Notes: generated by a model from the sequence alone, not told the origin. A stretch of DNA of 64,000 bases from Blautia coccoides (GCF_034355335.1 NZ_CP136422.1:1863001-1927000); one strand, 5' to 3'; positions 44,413 through 53,900 are shown, counted from the first letter of the stretch. Numbers and translations: made by a program.

Positions 44413-46197
44413 ATGAGGAAGAAAATGAGAAGAATGATAAAAAAATACATGTCGTATAATTTTGATAAGAAAATAAAAATCTTCATATCACTGGCTATTA
44501 CAGTTACCACGTTGTGCGTACTGGGGATATCCACTTTTTCTTCTATAAAAATCGTTACGGAAAAATCAGGTTCTTTGGCGGAGATACAGATGGAAACCCT
44601 GGCAAATGATTATCAGATGAGTCTTTCCGGATATTATGATATGGCAAAAGGACTTATGATGGATGAACAGGTAAAATCATTTCTCAAGCAGAAAGACAGG
44701 ACAGCGCCGGAGCTTCTGGAACAGGTCAGACAGACCATCCACAATAATATGAACGTACAGTCCAATATTAATTTCATGGCGATCATAAATGTGAGGACAC
44801 AGGAGTACGCATATAAAGGAAAGACATCACTGGAATACGCCGGATTAGAAAGAAAGATCCGGGAAGACTATCAGGCAGGCACGCTGGCAAAAAAAGGAGA
44901 TGTGATCCTGAGCTACGCAGACCGGTACAATGGCAGGGAAGAGTATTCCATGACTTTATATTCCCCCCTTTACGATGTAAACCATGTAAAAAATCTATTG
45001 GGTATGGTTTGCATCAACATCAGGGGAAATCTTCTGGAGCGTATGGCAGATACCGATCACGCGCAGATGCCTCTGGAAATCATGATGGTTCACAGCAGCG
45101 GCGAAATCTTCTCCGCCGGTGATAAATCTCTGCTGGGCACGGGATTTGCCTTTATGGAGGAGCTTCAGGGAGAAAAAGGGGAGTTTAAAAAAGACAAGTC
45201 TCTGTTTGTGTACCGGAAAATGGGCATATGGAATTATTATCTTGTGGGGAGGATCCCTTATAAAGCCTTATACAACGACAGTCTCAAAACAGTGGCTCTT
45301 TTGTGTGTATGTATTGTACTGATGGTCATAGCCGGCATAGCGGCAGGCAGCCGTCTGGTCCGCTATTCCTATAGAGTAGTGGAAAAGGTGGTGAACGGTA
45401 TGAGACGTGTTTCTGAAGGGGATTTGGAACATAGGATAACCCTTGACAATACAGGCGAGGATTTTAAGCAGATGGAGCAGGGCTTCAACTATATGATGGA
45501 CCAGATGACAGAGCTTGTGGACCGGGTAAAGTTTGAGCAGCACCAGGCTGAGCAAATTCGCTTTAATGCCCTTCAGGATCAGATAAAACCGCATTTTTTG
45601 TATAATACACTGGAATGTATCCACTGGCAGGCTACATCCAGGGGGGATGAACAGGTTTCTACTATGGTAAAAGCCTTAGCCAACTATTACAGGCTCTGTC
45701 TCAGCAAAGGCAGGGATATCATACCTCTGAAACAGGAAATTGCTCATATTGAGAGTTATCTGACGATCCAGAATTTGAGATATGGTTCGATAATTGAGAG
45801 TGAGTTCAGGATAGCGCCGGAAATGTATTCCCTTCAGATACCAAAACTGACTCTGCAGCCTCTCGTGGAAAATGCCATATATCACGGAATCAGGATAGAA
45901 GATGAGACGAGAGGTAAGTTAGTGATAGGTGCGGAAGTAAAAGGGGAGAGCGCCGTGATCTCTGTCTCAGACAGCGGTATCGGCATGACAGAAGAGGAGA
46001 TCGACAGGATAAACGCGTCCATATCAGAGTATGATGAGAACTTTGGATATGGCGTCCGCAATGTACATAAGAGAATCGAACTGCTTTTTGGAAAAGGATA
46101 TGGACTGTATTATAAAATGAATAAAGAGGGAGGGGTTACGGTGGAGATTACTCTTCCTGCGGGAAAGCAAAAAACAGAGGGAGAAGATCATGTATAA
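44413..46197 (+). CDS. YesM-type sensor histidine kinase
   Basis: Membrane kinase of 594 residues. Membrane helices near residues 17-40 and 295-315 flank an extracellular sensor. A HAMP domain follows, then the His_kinase block FNALQDQIKPHFLYNTLECIHWQA with the phospho-His after KP, and a HATPase domain (QPLVENAIYHGI, SDSGIGMTEEEID, GYGVRNVHKRIELLFG). This is the LytS/YesM family that partners AraC-type regulators. Several in-frame ATGs lie within the first 14 codons, so the exact start is uncertain. It overlaps the regulator gene by 8 bases. Confidence 0.92.
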   Translation: MRKKMRRMIKKYMSYNFDKKIKIFISLAITVTTLCVLGISTFSSIKIVTEKSGSLAEIQMETLANDYQMSLSGYYDMAKGLMMDEQVKSFLKQKDRTAPELLEQVRQTIHNNMNVQSNINFMAIINVRTQEYAYKGKTSLEYAGLERKIREDYQAGTLAKKGDVILSYADRYNGREEYSMTLYSPLYDVNHVKNLLGMVCINIRGNLLERMADTDHAQMPLEIMMVHSSGEIFSAGDKSLLGTGFAFMEELQGEKGEFKKDKSLFVYRKMGIWNYYLVGRIPYKALYNDSLKTVALLCVCIVLMVIAGIAAGSRLVRYSYRVVEKVVNGMRRVSEGDLEHRITLDNTGEDFKQMEQGFNYMMDQMTELVDRVKFEQHQAEQIRFNALQDQIKPHFLYNTLECIHWQATSRGDEQVSTMVKALANYYRLCLSKGRDIIPLKQEIAHIESYLTIQNLRYGSIIESEFRIAPEMYSLQIPKLTLQPLVENAIYHGIRIEDETRGKLVIGAEVKGESAVISVSDSGIGMTEEEIDRINASISEYDENFGYGVRNVHKRIELLFGKGYGLYYKMNKEGGVTVEITLPAGKQKTEGEDHV

Positions 46198-47743
46198 AGC
46201 AATCGTTGTAGATGATGAGAAGATGATACGTGAAGGGATACGAGATACGATCCGATGGGAGCAGGTTGGAATCGGAGAGGTCTATACAGCGTCCAGCGGC
46301 AGGAAGGCATTGGAAATTATTGCCGAAAAACAGCCTGAAATCATGATAACGGATATCAATATGAGACGGATGACAGGGATCGAGCTGATAGAGCAGGTCA
46401 GGGAGATCCTGCCGGAAATGAAGGTGCTGGTGCTTACCGGATACGATGACTTTGAGTATGCCAGAACATGTCTCAGACTGAAGGTCCAAGAGTTCCTTTT
46501 AAAACCCGTAGACGAGAAGACCCTTGAAAAGGAAATCCGTAAACTGACAGAACAACTGGAAGGAGAGAAGCGAAAACAGAAGGAGCAGGAAGCAGTCCTG
46601 CGCACTGCCGGAAGCCGTCAGCAGGAAATCCTGGAGAACATCATGAGAGGCCTGATCTATGACCAGAATGCAAAAGATCTGGTATCCGCAGCCGGAGCCT
46701 ATGGCATTGAGAGCGGCAAGACCATGCAGTTGGTGATCCTCATATGTGAAATACAGGATGAGGAAAAAGACGGTATTGCCGAAGGACTTTTAAATATGAC
46801 GATCCGCAATATCTGTATGGGACTTCTCGACGCGCATCAGGAAGGAATCACGTTTTTCGACAGGCAGGACAGGGCACTTCTTTTGCTGTTCGGAGATAAC
46901 AGCAATATGGAGGCCGTGGAAAAAACGGAGGAGATCGTCAATGTACTGCGGGAAGAACTGGACATTCGTGTGAAGGCTGTCCTGGGGAGTGTTGTAACAG
47001 AGCCGGAGGAGCTTTGTATTTCCTACAACAGTGCGCAATATCTCATAGAGTCATCCATGCCGCTCCAGCAGGTCACCCAGACAGTCAAAGCAAAAAACAG
47101 ACGCCGGCTTTTCATGGATACTTTTACAGAGTTAAAAAACAAGATGCTTGTTGAATTGGGAAATGTGGAAGAGGCAGCCCGGATCATGGATATCTTTGAA
47201 ATTGCTTCGGATTCTTATAATGTGTCTGACTCGGTAGTGCGCAGATGCTGTTTTGAATTGGTATCCACCCTGTATTTTGCAGTTGTCAGTAATTGCGGGG
47301 AGGAGAAGAAGGGAAATCTGGATTCTTTTTCTTATATGATCCTCCATAGCCAGAGAAAAGAGATTTTTTCTTATACAAAAGATTATATTGAAAAATTATT
47401 CTATCAGGAGGAGGGCGGCCACCAGATTGTGAGAAAAGTGGAAACCTACATCAAGAACCATCTGGAGGAAGAGCTGTCAGTGGGTGGTTTAGCTGCGCAG
47501 GTATATCTTTCACCCAATTATTTTTCAAAGCTCTTTAAAAAATTTACAGGGAAAGGATGTAATGAGTATATAGTGTTCTGCCGCATGGAGAAAGCAAAAC
47601 AGCTCTTGGAGAGCACAGATCTGAAAGCGGGGGAAATTGGGCAGGCTGTGGGATACCATGAAATCAATTATTTCTCTCTGGCATTTAAAAAACAGACGGG
47701 CCTGTCGCCTATAAAATACAGAGAGAAATCCAGGGCGGTTTAG
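46190..47743 (+). CDS. YesN-type response regulator (receiver plus AraC HTH)
   Basis: Regulator of 517 residues. Receiver at 1-120 (IVVDDEKMIREGIRD, IMITDINMRRMTG with the acceptor Asp, LTGYDDFEYAR). A long linker follows, then an AraC/XylS DNA-binding domain at about 410-515 (LSVGGLAAQVYLSPNYFSKLFKKFTG, IGQAVGYHEINYFSLAFKKQTGLSP). Such pairs control sugar ABC importers; the binding protein just upstream is the likely target or co-sensor. Confidence 0.93.
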   Translation: MYKAIVVDDEKMIREGIRDTIRWEQVGIGEVYTASSGRKALEIIAEKQPEIMITDINMRRMTGIELIEQVREILPEMKVLVLTGYDDFEYARTCLRLKVQEFLLKPVDEKTLEKEIRKLTEQLEGEKRKQKEQEAVLRTAGSRQQEILENIMRGLIYDQNAKDLVSAAGAYGIESGKTMQLVILICEIQDEEKDGIAEGLLNMTIRNICMGLLDAHQEGITFFDRQDRALLLLFGDNSNMEAVEKTEEIVNVLREELDIRVKAVLGSVVTEPEELCISYNSAQYLIESSMPLQQVTQTVKAKNRRRLFMDTFTELKNKMLVELGNVEEAARIMDIFEIASDSYNVSDSVVRRCCFELVSTLYFAVVSNCGEEKKGNLDSFSYMILHSQRKEIFSYTKDYIEKLFYQEEGGHQIVRKVETYIKNHLEEELSVGGLAAQVYLSPNYFSKLFKKFTGKGCNEYIVFCRMEKAKQLLESTDLKAGEIGQAVGYHEINYFSLAFKKQTGLSPIKYREKSRAV

Positions 47744-47985
47744 AGAGACTGCGTTTACCGTCCTATGCTGGAGCTTCAGGCAAAGAGCCAGGAGAGGATT
47801 TTGGAGAAGGGGTGATATTGTGACATAAGGAGATATAAGGAGGAATACGGAGGAAACGGTCTGATCAATACAGTACCCTTCCTCTGAAATTCCGGTGAAG
47901 ATATCCGAAATTTCCATGCTTTGCGGCTGCCAGATATTAGAGATGGAAGAAAAAGAGATTTTTGTATTTTTTTGAAAAAAAGGTA

Positions 47986-48015
47986 TTGACATTTGACACA
48001 ATTTAAGGTTATAAT
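47986..48015 (+). promoter_or_regulatory. tRNA operon promoter
   Basis: TTGACA (47986-47991), 18 bases, TATAAT (48010-48015): consensus boxes, as expected for stable RNA genes. A second TTGACA at 47993 is too close to the -10 box to serve. The preceding 240 bases (47744-47985) hold no recognisable feature. Confidence 0.85.
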
Positions 48016-48056
48016 AGCAAAGCAGTCAAGCGATGGCAAAGACTGTAAAACAAAAT

Positions 48057-48129
48057 GGGATCTTAGCTCAGCTGGGAGAGCATCTGCCTTACAAGCAGAG
48101 GGTCATAGGTTCGAGCCCTATAGGTCCCA
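48057..48129 (+). tRNA. tRNA-Val (TAC), copy 1
   Basis: 73-nt cloverleaf. The acceptor GGGATCT pairs with AGGTCCC, the D-arm is TAGCTCAGCTGGGAGAGCA, the anticodon loop CTTACAA contains TAC, and the T-arm is TAGGTTCGAGCCCTA. CCA is not encoded. Confidence 0.95.
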
Positions 48130-48160
48130 TTCTTATGCCAAAAGCAGAAGAATTACACAT

Positions 48161-48234
48161 GGCGAGATAGCTCAGCTGGCTAGAGCATACGGTTCATACC
48201 CGTAGTGTCGAGGGTTCAAGTCCCCCTCTCGCTA
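48161..48234 (+). tRNA. tRNA-Met (CAT), copy 1
   Basis: 74-nt cloverleaf. The acceptor GGCGAGA pairs with TCTCGCT (first pair G-T), and the anticodon loop contains CAT. The T-arm is GAGGGTTCAAGTCCCCC. It looks like elongator Met; an Ile isoacceptor with modified CAT cannot be strictly excluded. CCA is not encoded. Confidence 0.92.
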
Positions 48235-48272
48235 CTTGCTGTACAAGCAGCATACAATCAAATAAAAGTCAT

Positions 48273-48345
48273 GGGATCTTAGCTCAGCTGGGAGAGCATC
48301 TGCCTTACAAGCAGAGGGTCATAGGTTCGAGCCCTATAGGTCCCA
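48273..48345 (+). tRNA. tRNA-Val (TAC), copy 2
   Basis: Identical in sequence to the copy at 48057-48129 and exactly 216 bases downstream of it, part of a tandem duplication of the Val-Met pair. Confidence 0.95.
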
Positions 48346-48377
48346 TTCTTTTGCCAAAAAGCAGAAGGATTACAGAC

Positions 48378-48451
48378 GGCGAGATAGCTCAGCTGGCTAG
48401 AGCATACGGTTCATACCCGTAGTGTCGAGGGTTCAAGTCCCCCTCTCGCTA
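48378..48451 (+). tRNA. tRNA-Met (CAT), copy 2
   Basis: Identical to the copy at 48161-48234. The spacer to the preceding Val gene resembles the first Val-Met spacer with few changes, confirming duplication of the pair. Confidence 0.92.
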
Positions 48452-48460
48452 CTATAGAAA

Positions 48461-48502
48461 GAGGATTTTCAACTTATTTTATTGAGTTGAAAATCCTCTT
48501 TT
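48461..48502 (+). terminator. Terminator of the tRNA operon
   Basis: GAGGATTTTCAACT (48461-48474) pairs perfectly with AGTTGAAAATCCTC (48485-48498), followed by TTTT. It may also serve the minus-strand gene ending at 48522. Confidence 0.9.
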
Positions 48503-48521
48503 GTGATATTTGGTTCTATTC

Positions 48522-50321
48522 TCAATTGTTTTCTCTACTTTTTAATATTCGCCACAGTGTACTGCGTCCGATGCCAAGACGCCGGGCAGTTTTTTCTTTG
48601 TTTCCCTTTTCCTCGTTTAATATTAATTTAATAATCTGGTAATTGATTTCATCCAGAGATTGTTTCAAATCTATGGACATAGCACGATCAGCGGGGGCAG
48701 CAGGAATATAAGGTTCTTCCCGGCGGAGCAGTTGTTTAACACTTTCTACAGAAATATAAGAGGTAGGTGTGATCACCACAAGCTCTTTAATGATTCTTTT
48801 AAGTTGATCTAAGTTATTTTTCCAGGGAAAATCCTTCATAATAGCCATAGCATCCCCATCAAATCCTATGATCTGTTTTCCAAGGGCAGCATTAAGCTTG
48901 TTGATATATAATGTAGAAATACTGGGTATATCCTCTTTGCGCTCCCGAAGCGGCGGAAGGTTTAAAATAAGGCATGAAAGATGGTTTGCCAAATAATTAT
49001 AAACTGTTTCCGTTTCAGCATAAGCCTTTTCATTGGTTACCAGTGAAAATATCAGTCGGTTGTGCTTATGCAGGTCAGTCTGTTCCAGATAGGTAAACAA
49101 TTTGGAAAGCTGGTTTTTATTTAGTGCTCCGGGATTTTTGATGTATATGGTGGTGTGTACGTGAGTCAGAGGAGAATTTTCACTGCCTATTAGCGAATTC
49201 CATTTGCGTTCATTCATAAGGGGGCAATCTATCGTATAGAGCGGATTGCTCTCATAGGGACCGTTTTCATATAAAAGATGTGCGGCTTTATCCTTTCCGG
49301 TTCCGGTTTCGCCCAATATCAGGACGGGCTGATTTGTTTTACTGTATTCTGTAATGGATTGCTTTACACTGCCTACATTATTTGCACTACTGTAGTAAGT
49401 GATAAAATCACTGGGTTGTCGGTCGGGTTTATTATAAATGGATATGCTGTTGTCTTCAGGTTCATATAGCGCTTTTTTCTTCTGTATACTGATCGTTGTG
49501 TAAGTATGTTCTTCATATAGCAGGTGTCTGTTGGAGAGAATGACGGTTTCATGATCGATTTGCCGTTCCACTGTCTGATCAGGGATTTGGAGAAAAGAAT
49601 CCAAATAACAATGGACCAGGTTCATCAGATGGGAATCCATGTCACTTGCGGAGAGACTCGAGAACCAAAGCGTACCGGAGGCATCATAGATCAGGAAATC
49701 ATTTTCACCTTCTGTGAGTATGGCCTGAAACAAATCTTTTTGTTTATGGACATACTGAGAAGAATTTACCAGCTTAACAGCTTCATTTAAGGCTGTATCA
49801 ATGCTTTCTGTGCCGGAGGAGAGAAGGATTGAATTCAGCCCGAGTTTTTGGGCCACAGTTGAACCGATCATATCGCATAGAGTCAGAGTGCATCCGTGTT
49901 CCATAGCATTTCGCAGAGCCGGTTCAGCATCGGTCTCATTGGTAAAGGTGATGATATCAATGTTATACTGCAGCAGATCACACAATACGTGGGCACAGTT
50001 GGTAATGCTGGGAAAACCCGCGATGACAAACTTGCCGGAATAATTTTCCGCCATTTTTATAGCGCGAAGTATGTCGTATACGGAGATGGCAACCTCTACT
50101 ACCGGAAGTTCTACTGCGGCGCGAATCATATCGGCTGTACCGCCTCGGGAAATAATGACATCATAATTATTGTGCGCCAGTTCCTGTGCAATCTTCCGTC
50201 CTATACTTAAATCACCAATCTGTACCGTTAAATCAATGTCTTTTCTTCTTTGAGCAGTAGCAGTTATAGATTCTGCCATGCCTTCATAAGGGGCAACTAC
50301 TAATATCTTTGTTTTCTTCAT
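48522..50321 (-). CDS. PrpR-like regulator with a degenerate AAA+ domain
   Basis: Protein of 599 residues. A PrpR-type N-terminal sensor at about 1-190 (ILVVAPYEGMAESI, DVIISRGGTADMIR) is followed by a linker, then an AAA+ domain at about 315-530. The Walker A motif ILGETGTGKDKAA is kept. The sigma-54 contact motif GAFTGA is absent, and Walker B reads TIYIKNP without acidic residues. A Fis-type HTH closes the protein (KTARRLGIGRSTLWRIL). It can hardly activate sigma-54 polymerase and probably acts on sigma-A promoters. It is divergent from the acid-sugar operon, its likely target. Confidence 0.85.
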   Translation of the reverse strand: MKKTKILVVAPYEGMAESITATAQRRKDIDLTVQIGDLSIGRKIAQELAHNNYDVIISRGGTADMIRAAVELPVVEVAISVYDILRAIKMAENYSGKFVIAGFPSITNCAHVLCDLLQYNIDIITFTNETDAEPALRNAMEHGCTLTLCDMIGSTVAQKLGLNSILLSSGTESIDTALNEAVKLVNSSQYVHKQKDLFQAILTEGENDFLIYDASGTLWFSSLSASDMDSHLMNLVHCYLDSFLQIPDQTVERQIDHETVILSNRHLLYEEHTYTTISIQKKKALYEPEDNSISIYNKPDRQPSDFITYYSSANNVGSVKQSITEYSKTNQPVLILGETGTGKDKAAHLLYENGPYESNPLYTIDCPLMNERKWNSLIGSENSPLTHVHTTIYIKNPGALNKNQLSKLFTYLEQTDLHKHNRLIFSLVTNEKAYAETETVYNYLANHLSCLILNLPPLRERKEDIPSISTLYINKLNAALGKQIIGFDGDAMAIMKDFPWKNNLDQLKRIIKELVVITPTSYISVESVKQLLRREEPYIPAAPADRAMSIDLKQSLDEINYQIIKLILNEEKGNKEKTARRLGIGRSTLWRILKSRENN

Positions 50322-50345
50322 ATATATCCTCTTATTTTAATTAAT

Positions 50346-50523
50346 GTTTTAAAATGAAACCATATACTTATTTTACATTAAAAAAGTATATGTGACAAGG
50401 AAAAAAATAAAAATGTTTCAAAAAGATACGATTTAATTATACTGGACTATTGATAACATATGAATAACGAAGTAATATATAAAAAAGAACATAAAAATAA
50501 TTAATTGTGTTTCATAATAAAAC
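50346..50523. promoter_or_regulatory. Three GTTT-N7-AAAC sites in the divergent control region
   Basis: GTTTTAAAATGAAAC (50346-50360), GTTTCAAAAAGATAC (50415-50429, one arm imperfect) and GTTTCATAATAAAAC (50509-50523) share the form GTTT-N7-AAAC. A further inverted pair, ATATACTT/AAGTATAT, lies at 50362-50369 and 50384-50391. These are candidate operators of the PrpR-like regulator. Confidence 0.45.
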
Positions 50524-50539
50524 GATGGAGAGGCATATG

Positions 50540-51580
50540 ATGAACAAAAAACCAATAATTGGAATTACTATGGGAGATCCGGCTGGAAATGGACCGGAGC
50601 TTTCTGTAAAAGTTTTGGCAAGGCGTGAAATTTATGAACAGTGCTGTCCTCTTATTATCGGAGATGCAGCTTGCATCGAGGAGGCAATAAAGATTACCGG
50701 AAATGAGAATCAATTAAAAATTAATACGGTTGAAGATGTAAAAAATGCAAAATTTGAATATGGTACGGTAGATGTCTATGACATGAAAATCATAGATATA
50801 AAAAAGCGTATCTATGGTAAAGTGACTGCCGAATGTGGTGAGGCTGCGTTTCGTTATGTGGAGAAAGTTATTCAGCTGGCTATGGAGGGGGAAGTGGATG
50901 CAACTGTAACAAATGCGATAAATAAAGAAGCCATTAATCTGGCTGGTCATCATTATTCCGGTCATACGGAAATTTATGCTCACTACACAGATACAGATAA
51001 GTATACAATGATGCTGGCCCATGAGAATCTGCGGGTAGTGCATGTATCGACTCACGTATCTCTTCGTCAAGCCTGTGATAATGTGAAGAAAAATAGGGTT
51101 CTGGAGGTTATTCGCATTGCAGATGAAGGATGTAAAGCTTTGGGGATTAAAGAACCAAAGATTGGTGTGGCTGGGCTTAATCCCCATTGTGGGGAAAATG
51201 GTATGTTTGGTATGGAGGAGATTGAAGAGATCCAACCCGCAATTGATATTGCCGTAGCAGAGGGTATCAATATACCAGAATTAAGGCCAACTCCTCCTGA
51301 TACAGTTTTCTCCAAAGCTCTGGGAGGCTGGTATGATATTGTAGTTGCCATGTATCATGACCAGGGGCACATTCCGCTGAAGGTTAAGGGATTTGTTTAC
51401 AATAAAACTCTGAAGAAGTGGGATGCAGTGGCGGGTGTAAATATTACATTGGGACTGCCGATCATCCGTACTTCTGTAGATCATGGAACAGGATTTGGAC
51501 ATGCAGGTGATGGCAGTGCAAATGAACGGAGTTTGGCTAATGCCATAGAATATGCTGTCAGATTCGCCAATAACAGATAG
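50540..51580 (+). CDS. pdxA2: PdxA2-type 4-phospho-acid-sugar dehydrogenase
   Basis: PdxA-family NAD-dependent decarboxylating dehydrogenase, 346 residues. Motifs are GITMGDPAGNGPEL at the N-terminus, HYSGHTEIYAHYT, MYHDQGHIPLK (metal His) and RTSVDHGTGFGHAG. Next to a DUF1537 kinase, PdxA homologues act as D-threonate or D-erythronate 4-phosphate dehydrogenases yielding DHAP and CO2, not as vitamin B6 enzymes. GGAGAGG fits ATG 50540 (6 bases) better than 50537. The third GTTT-N7-AAAC site ends 17 bases before the start. Confidence 0.88.
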   Translation: MNKKPIIGITMGDPAGNGPELSVKVLARREIYEQCCPLIIGDAACIEEAIKITGNENQLKINTVEDVKNAKFEYGTVDVYDMKIIDIKKRIYGKVTAECGEAAFRYVEKVIQLAMEGEVDATVTNAINKEAINLAGHHYSGHTEIYAHYTDTDKYTMMLAHENLRVVHVSTHVSLRQACDNVKKNRVLEVIRIADEGCKALGIKEPKIGVAGLNPHCGENGMFGMEEIEEIQPAIDIAVAEGINIPELRPTPPDTVFSKALGGWYDIVVAMYHDQGHIPLKVKGFVYNKTLKKWDAVAGVNITLGLPIIRTSVDHGTGFGHAGDGSANERSLANAIEYAVRFANNR

Positions 51581-51589
51581 GGTGAAACC

Positions 51590-52900
51590 ATGGTAAAAAT
51601 GCTGATAATTGCTGATGATTTTACGGGTGCTCTGGACACGGGAATACAGTTTGCCAAGAAAGGGATAATTACTCAGGTAATAATAGGCTCACGGACAGAG
51701 CAGATTAAGGTGTCGGAAACCGCACGTGTTCTGGTGGTGGATTTGGAGACTAGGCCAATGAAAGCAGAAGACGCTTACAGTGCAGTCTATCAGTTGACAA
51801 GATGGGCCATTCGTTTCAGTATTCCTATCATCTATAAAAAAACAGATTCAGCGCTCAGAGGGAATGTTGGTGCAGAGCTAAGTGCAGTTGTAGATGCATC
51901 AGAAGAAAATCTGTATTTCATTCCTGCTTTTCCTGATATTGGGAGGGTAACCTTAAACGGCATACATTATATTGGTGATGTCCCTTTGGAAAGGAGCGCG
52001 TTTAAAGAAGATCCTTTTGAACCCGTGCATTTTTCTTATCTTCCGGCTATTTTGGGGGATTTTGCTAAAAATAAGGTGAAATGTATTGAGCGCATGGAGA
52101 GTAAGGAGGCCTATATAAAGGAAAAGAAAAAAATAATAATCTTTGATGCAGGGTCAAATAAAGACATAGAAGTGCGTATACAGGAACTGAAGGAGGAGAG
52201 AAAACTCAGTTACCTGGCCGGTTGTGCCGGATTTGCAGCTTTTTTGCCTGCGGCGCTGGGACTTGAGGGAACTGTTTATCGTAAATATGAAAAAAAGAAA
52301 GGGCTGTATGTGGCCTGTGGAAGTTTAAATCCCATTACGAAAACTCAGGTTATATATGCGGAGCAAAGTGGTTTTTTAAGAATCAGTCTGACACCACGTC
52401 AGAAATTGGATATTGGATATTATGAAACAGAGGAGGGAAAAGAATTTCTGGAAAAAGTATATCAACAATGCATTTTTAATCCTCGGGTCATTGTTGATAC
52501 TTTTGACAGAAGAAAGGAGGAGACCAGAAAATATGCACAGACGATGGGTATTGATACGGAAGAAATCAGATTCTCTATAACAAAATGCCATAGCATAATA
52601 GTTCGCTATCTTATCGAGAAGGGAGTAGATTACACGATATTTATGACCGGAGGGGATACACTCATGGGACTTATGAAGACTGTGGAAAATCCTGAATTTA
52701 TACCTGTTTGTGAACTTAGTCAGGGGGTGGTGCTGTCAAGACTTAAATGGAAAGATAAAAATCTGCAGATTGTATCAAAATCAGGAGGATTTGGCGCAGA
52801 AAATGTATTAACTGAAATTGCGGATAAATTAGTGGAAGGCAAGGGGGAAAATTATGAGGGCAGCGTACATAACAGGCGTAAAGCAAACGGAAATACGTGA
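51590..52900 (+). CDS. dtnK: Four-carbon acid sugar kinase (DUF1537, DtnK/OtnK type)
   Basis: ATP-dependent kinase of 436 residues. The N-terminal MLIIADDFTGALDTGIQFAKKG and KKTDSALRGNVGAEL bind the acid sugar. The C-terminal FMTGGDTLMGLM and LSQGVVLSRL bind nucleotide. It phosphorylates O4 of D-threonate, D-erythronate or a relative and hands the product to the PdxA2 enzyme. Its last 47 bases overlap the next gene's start, an unusually long overlap that implies tight coupling. Which stereoisomer is used cannot be told. Confidence 0.88.
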   Translation: MVKMLIIADDFTGALDTGIQFAKKGIITQVIIGSRTEQIKVSETARVLVVDLETRPMKAEDAYSAVYQLTRWAIRFSIPIIYKKTDSALRGNVGAELSAVVDASEENLYFIPAFPDIGRVTLNGIHYIGDVPLERSAFKEDPFEPVHFSYLPAILGDFAKNKVKCIERMESKEAYIKEKKKIIIFDAGSNKDIEVRIQELKEERKLSYLAGCAGFAAFLPAALGLEGTVYRKYEKKKGLYVACGSLNPITKTQVIYAEQSGFLRISLTPRQKLDIGYYETEEGKEFLEKVYQQCIFNPRVIVDTFDRRKEETRKYAQTMGIDTEEIRFSITKCHSIIVRYLIEKGVDYTIFMTGGDTLMGLMKTVENPEFIPVCELSQGVVLSRLKWKDKNLQIVSKSGGFGAENVLTEIADKLVEGKGENYEGSVHNRRKANGNT

Positions 52901-53900
52901 AATAGACAAACCTGTACCAAAAAAAGGAGAAGTGCTTATAAAAATTGAATCAGTAGGAATATGTGGTTCGGATCTGCATCTTTTTCTGGGAGTCCATGCG
53001 TTTCGGAAGCCGCCCGTTATTCTGGGGCATGAAATGTCAGGTACGGTCTGTGAGCTGGGAGAAGGTGTAACAAAATTCCTGATAGGTGACAGGGTGACTG
53101 TAAATCCATCCGTCAGTTGTGGTAAATGTTTGACATGCAAACGTGGATTGGAAAATATTTGTGAGCAGAGAAAAGCGCCTGGAACAGATGACTGGATTGG
53201 ATGTTTTGTGGAATATTTTCCTGCGCCTGAGGAAACTGTTTACAAAATTCATGATGATGTGGAGTTCTCCAGGGCAGCACTGACAGAACCGCTGTCTGTA
53301 GCCACACACATTCTTGGACGGGCGAGTGTACAAGATATAAAGACAATGGCGATTATCGGCTGCGGAACGATTGGTTTGATGACCTTGTATCTTGCAAAAA
53401 AGAGGGGGGTTGGGAAGATAGTATGCAGTGACCCAGCCGCTTACAATCGGGATCAGGCATTGCGATTTGGTGCTGATCTTGCAGTAAATCCATTTACGGA
53501 AGATCCTGTAAAGGCAGCTATGCAGATTACAGACGGAGAAGGTGTTGATCTTTGTATTGTGGCTGCCGGAGCATCCATGATTTTAGACCAGGCTTCACAG
53601 ATGACCAGAAAAGGAGGAGAAATCGGTCTGGTCGCTATGATTACAAAACCAATAAATTTTTATTGCTATTCAATTGTATTTCGAGAGCAGCGTATTTTTG
53701 GAAGTCAGATTTACCAGACCGGCGATTTTGAAGATGCTTTAGAGGTAGTTCAGACGGATGAGAGGCTGTCCTCCTTTGTTACACAGCGTATGTCTATGGA
53801 TGATGTACAAAAGGCAATGGAAATGCTTGCTGAAAAGAAAGAAAATATCATTAAAATTATTCTCGAGTGGAAGAATAGGAAGGGAGAAGGCAAAGAATGA
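52854..53900 (+). CDS. Zinc alcohol dehydrogenase, first of two
   Basis: Medium-chain dehydrogenase of 348 residues with full zinc equipment. Catalytic site GICGSDLHLF and GHEMSG; structural site CGKCLTCKRGLENIC; Rossmann motif GCGTIGLMTL near residue 170. Polyol and sugar-acid dehydrogenases share this pattern. In this operon it may oxidise a tetritol or aldonic acid before or after the kinase step. AAGGGGGAAA precedes ATG 52854, inside the end of the kinase gene. Confidence 0.87.
   Translation: MRAAYITGVKQTEIREIDKPVPKKGEVLIKIESVGICGSDLHLFLGVHAFRKPPVILGHEMSGTVCELGEGVTKFLIGDRVTVNPSVSCGKCLTCKRGLENICEQRKAPGTDDWIGCFVEYFPAPEETVYKIHDDVEFSRAALTEPLSVATHILGRASVQDIKTMAIIGCGTIGLMTLYLAKKRGVGKIVCSDPAAYNRDQALRFGADLAVNPFTEDPVKAAMQITDGEGVDLCIVAAGASMILDQASQMTRKGGEIGLVAMITKPINFYCYSIVFREQRIFGSQIYQTGDFEDALEVVQTDERLSSFVTQRMSMDDVQKAMEMLAEKKENIIKIILEWKNRKGEGKE

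Noticed and set aside
50540..51580. Vitamin B6 biosynthesis PdxA
   Set aside because: The neighbouring DUF1537 kinase and TRAP transporter identify the catabolic PdxA2 type.
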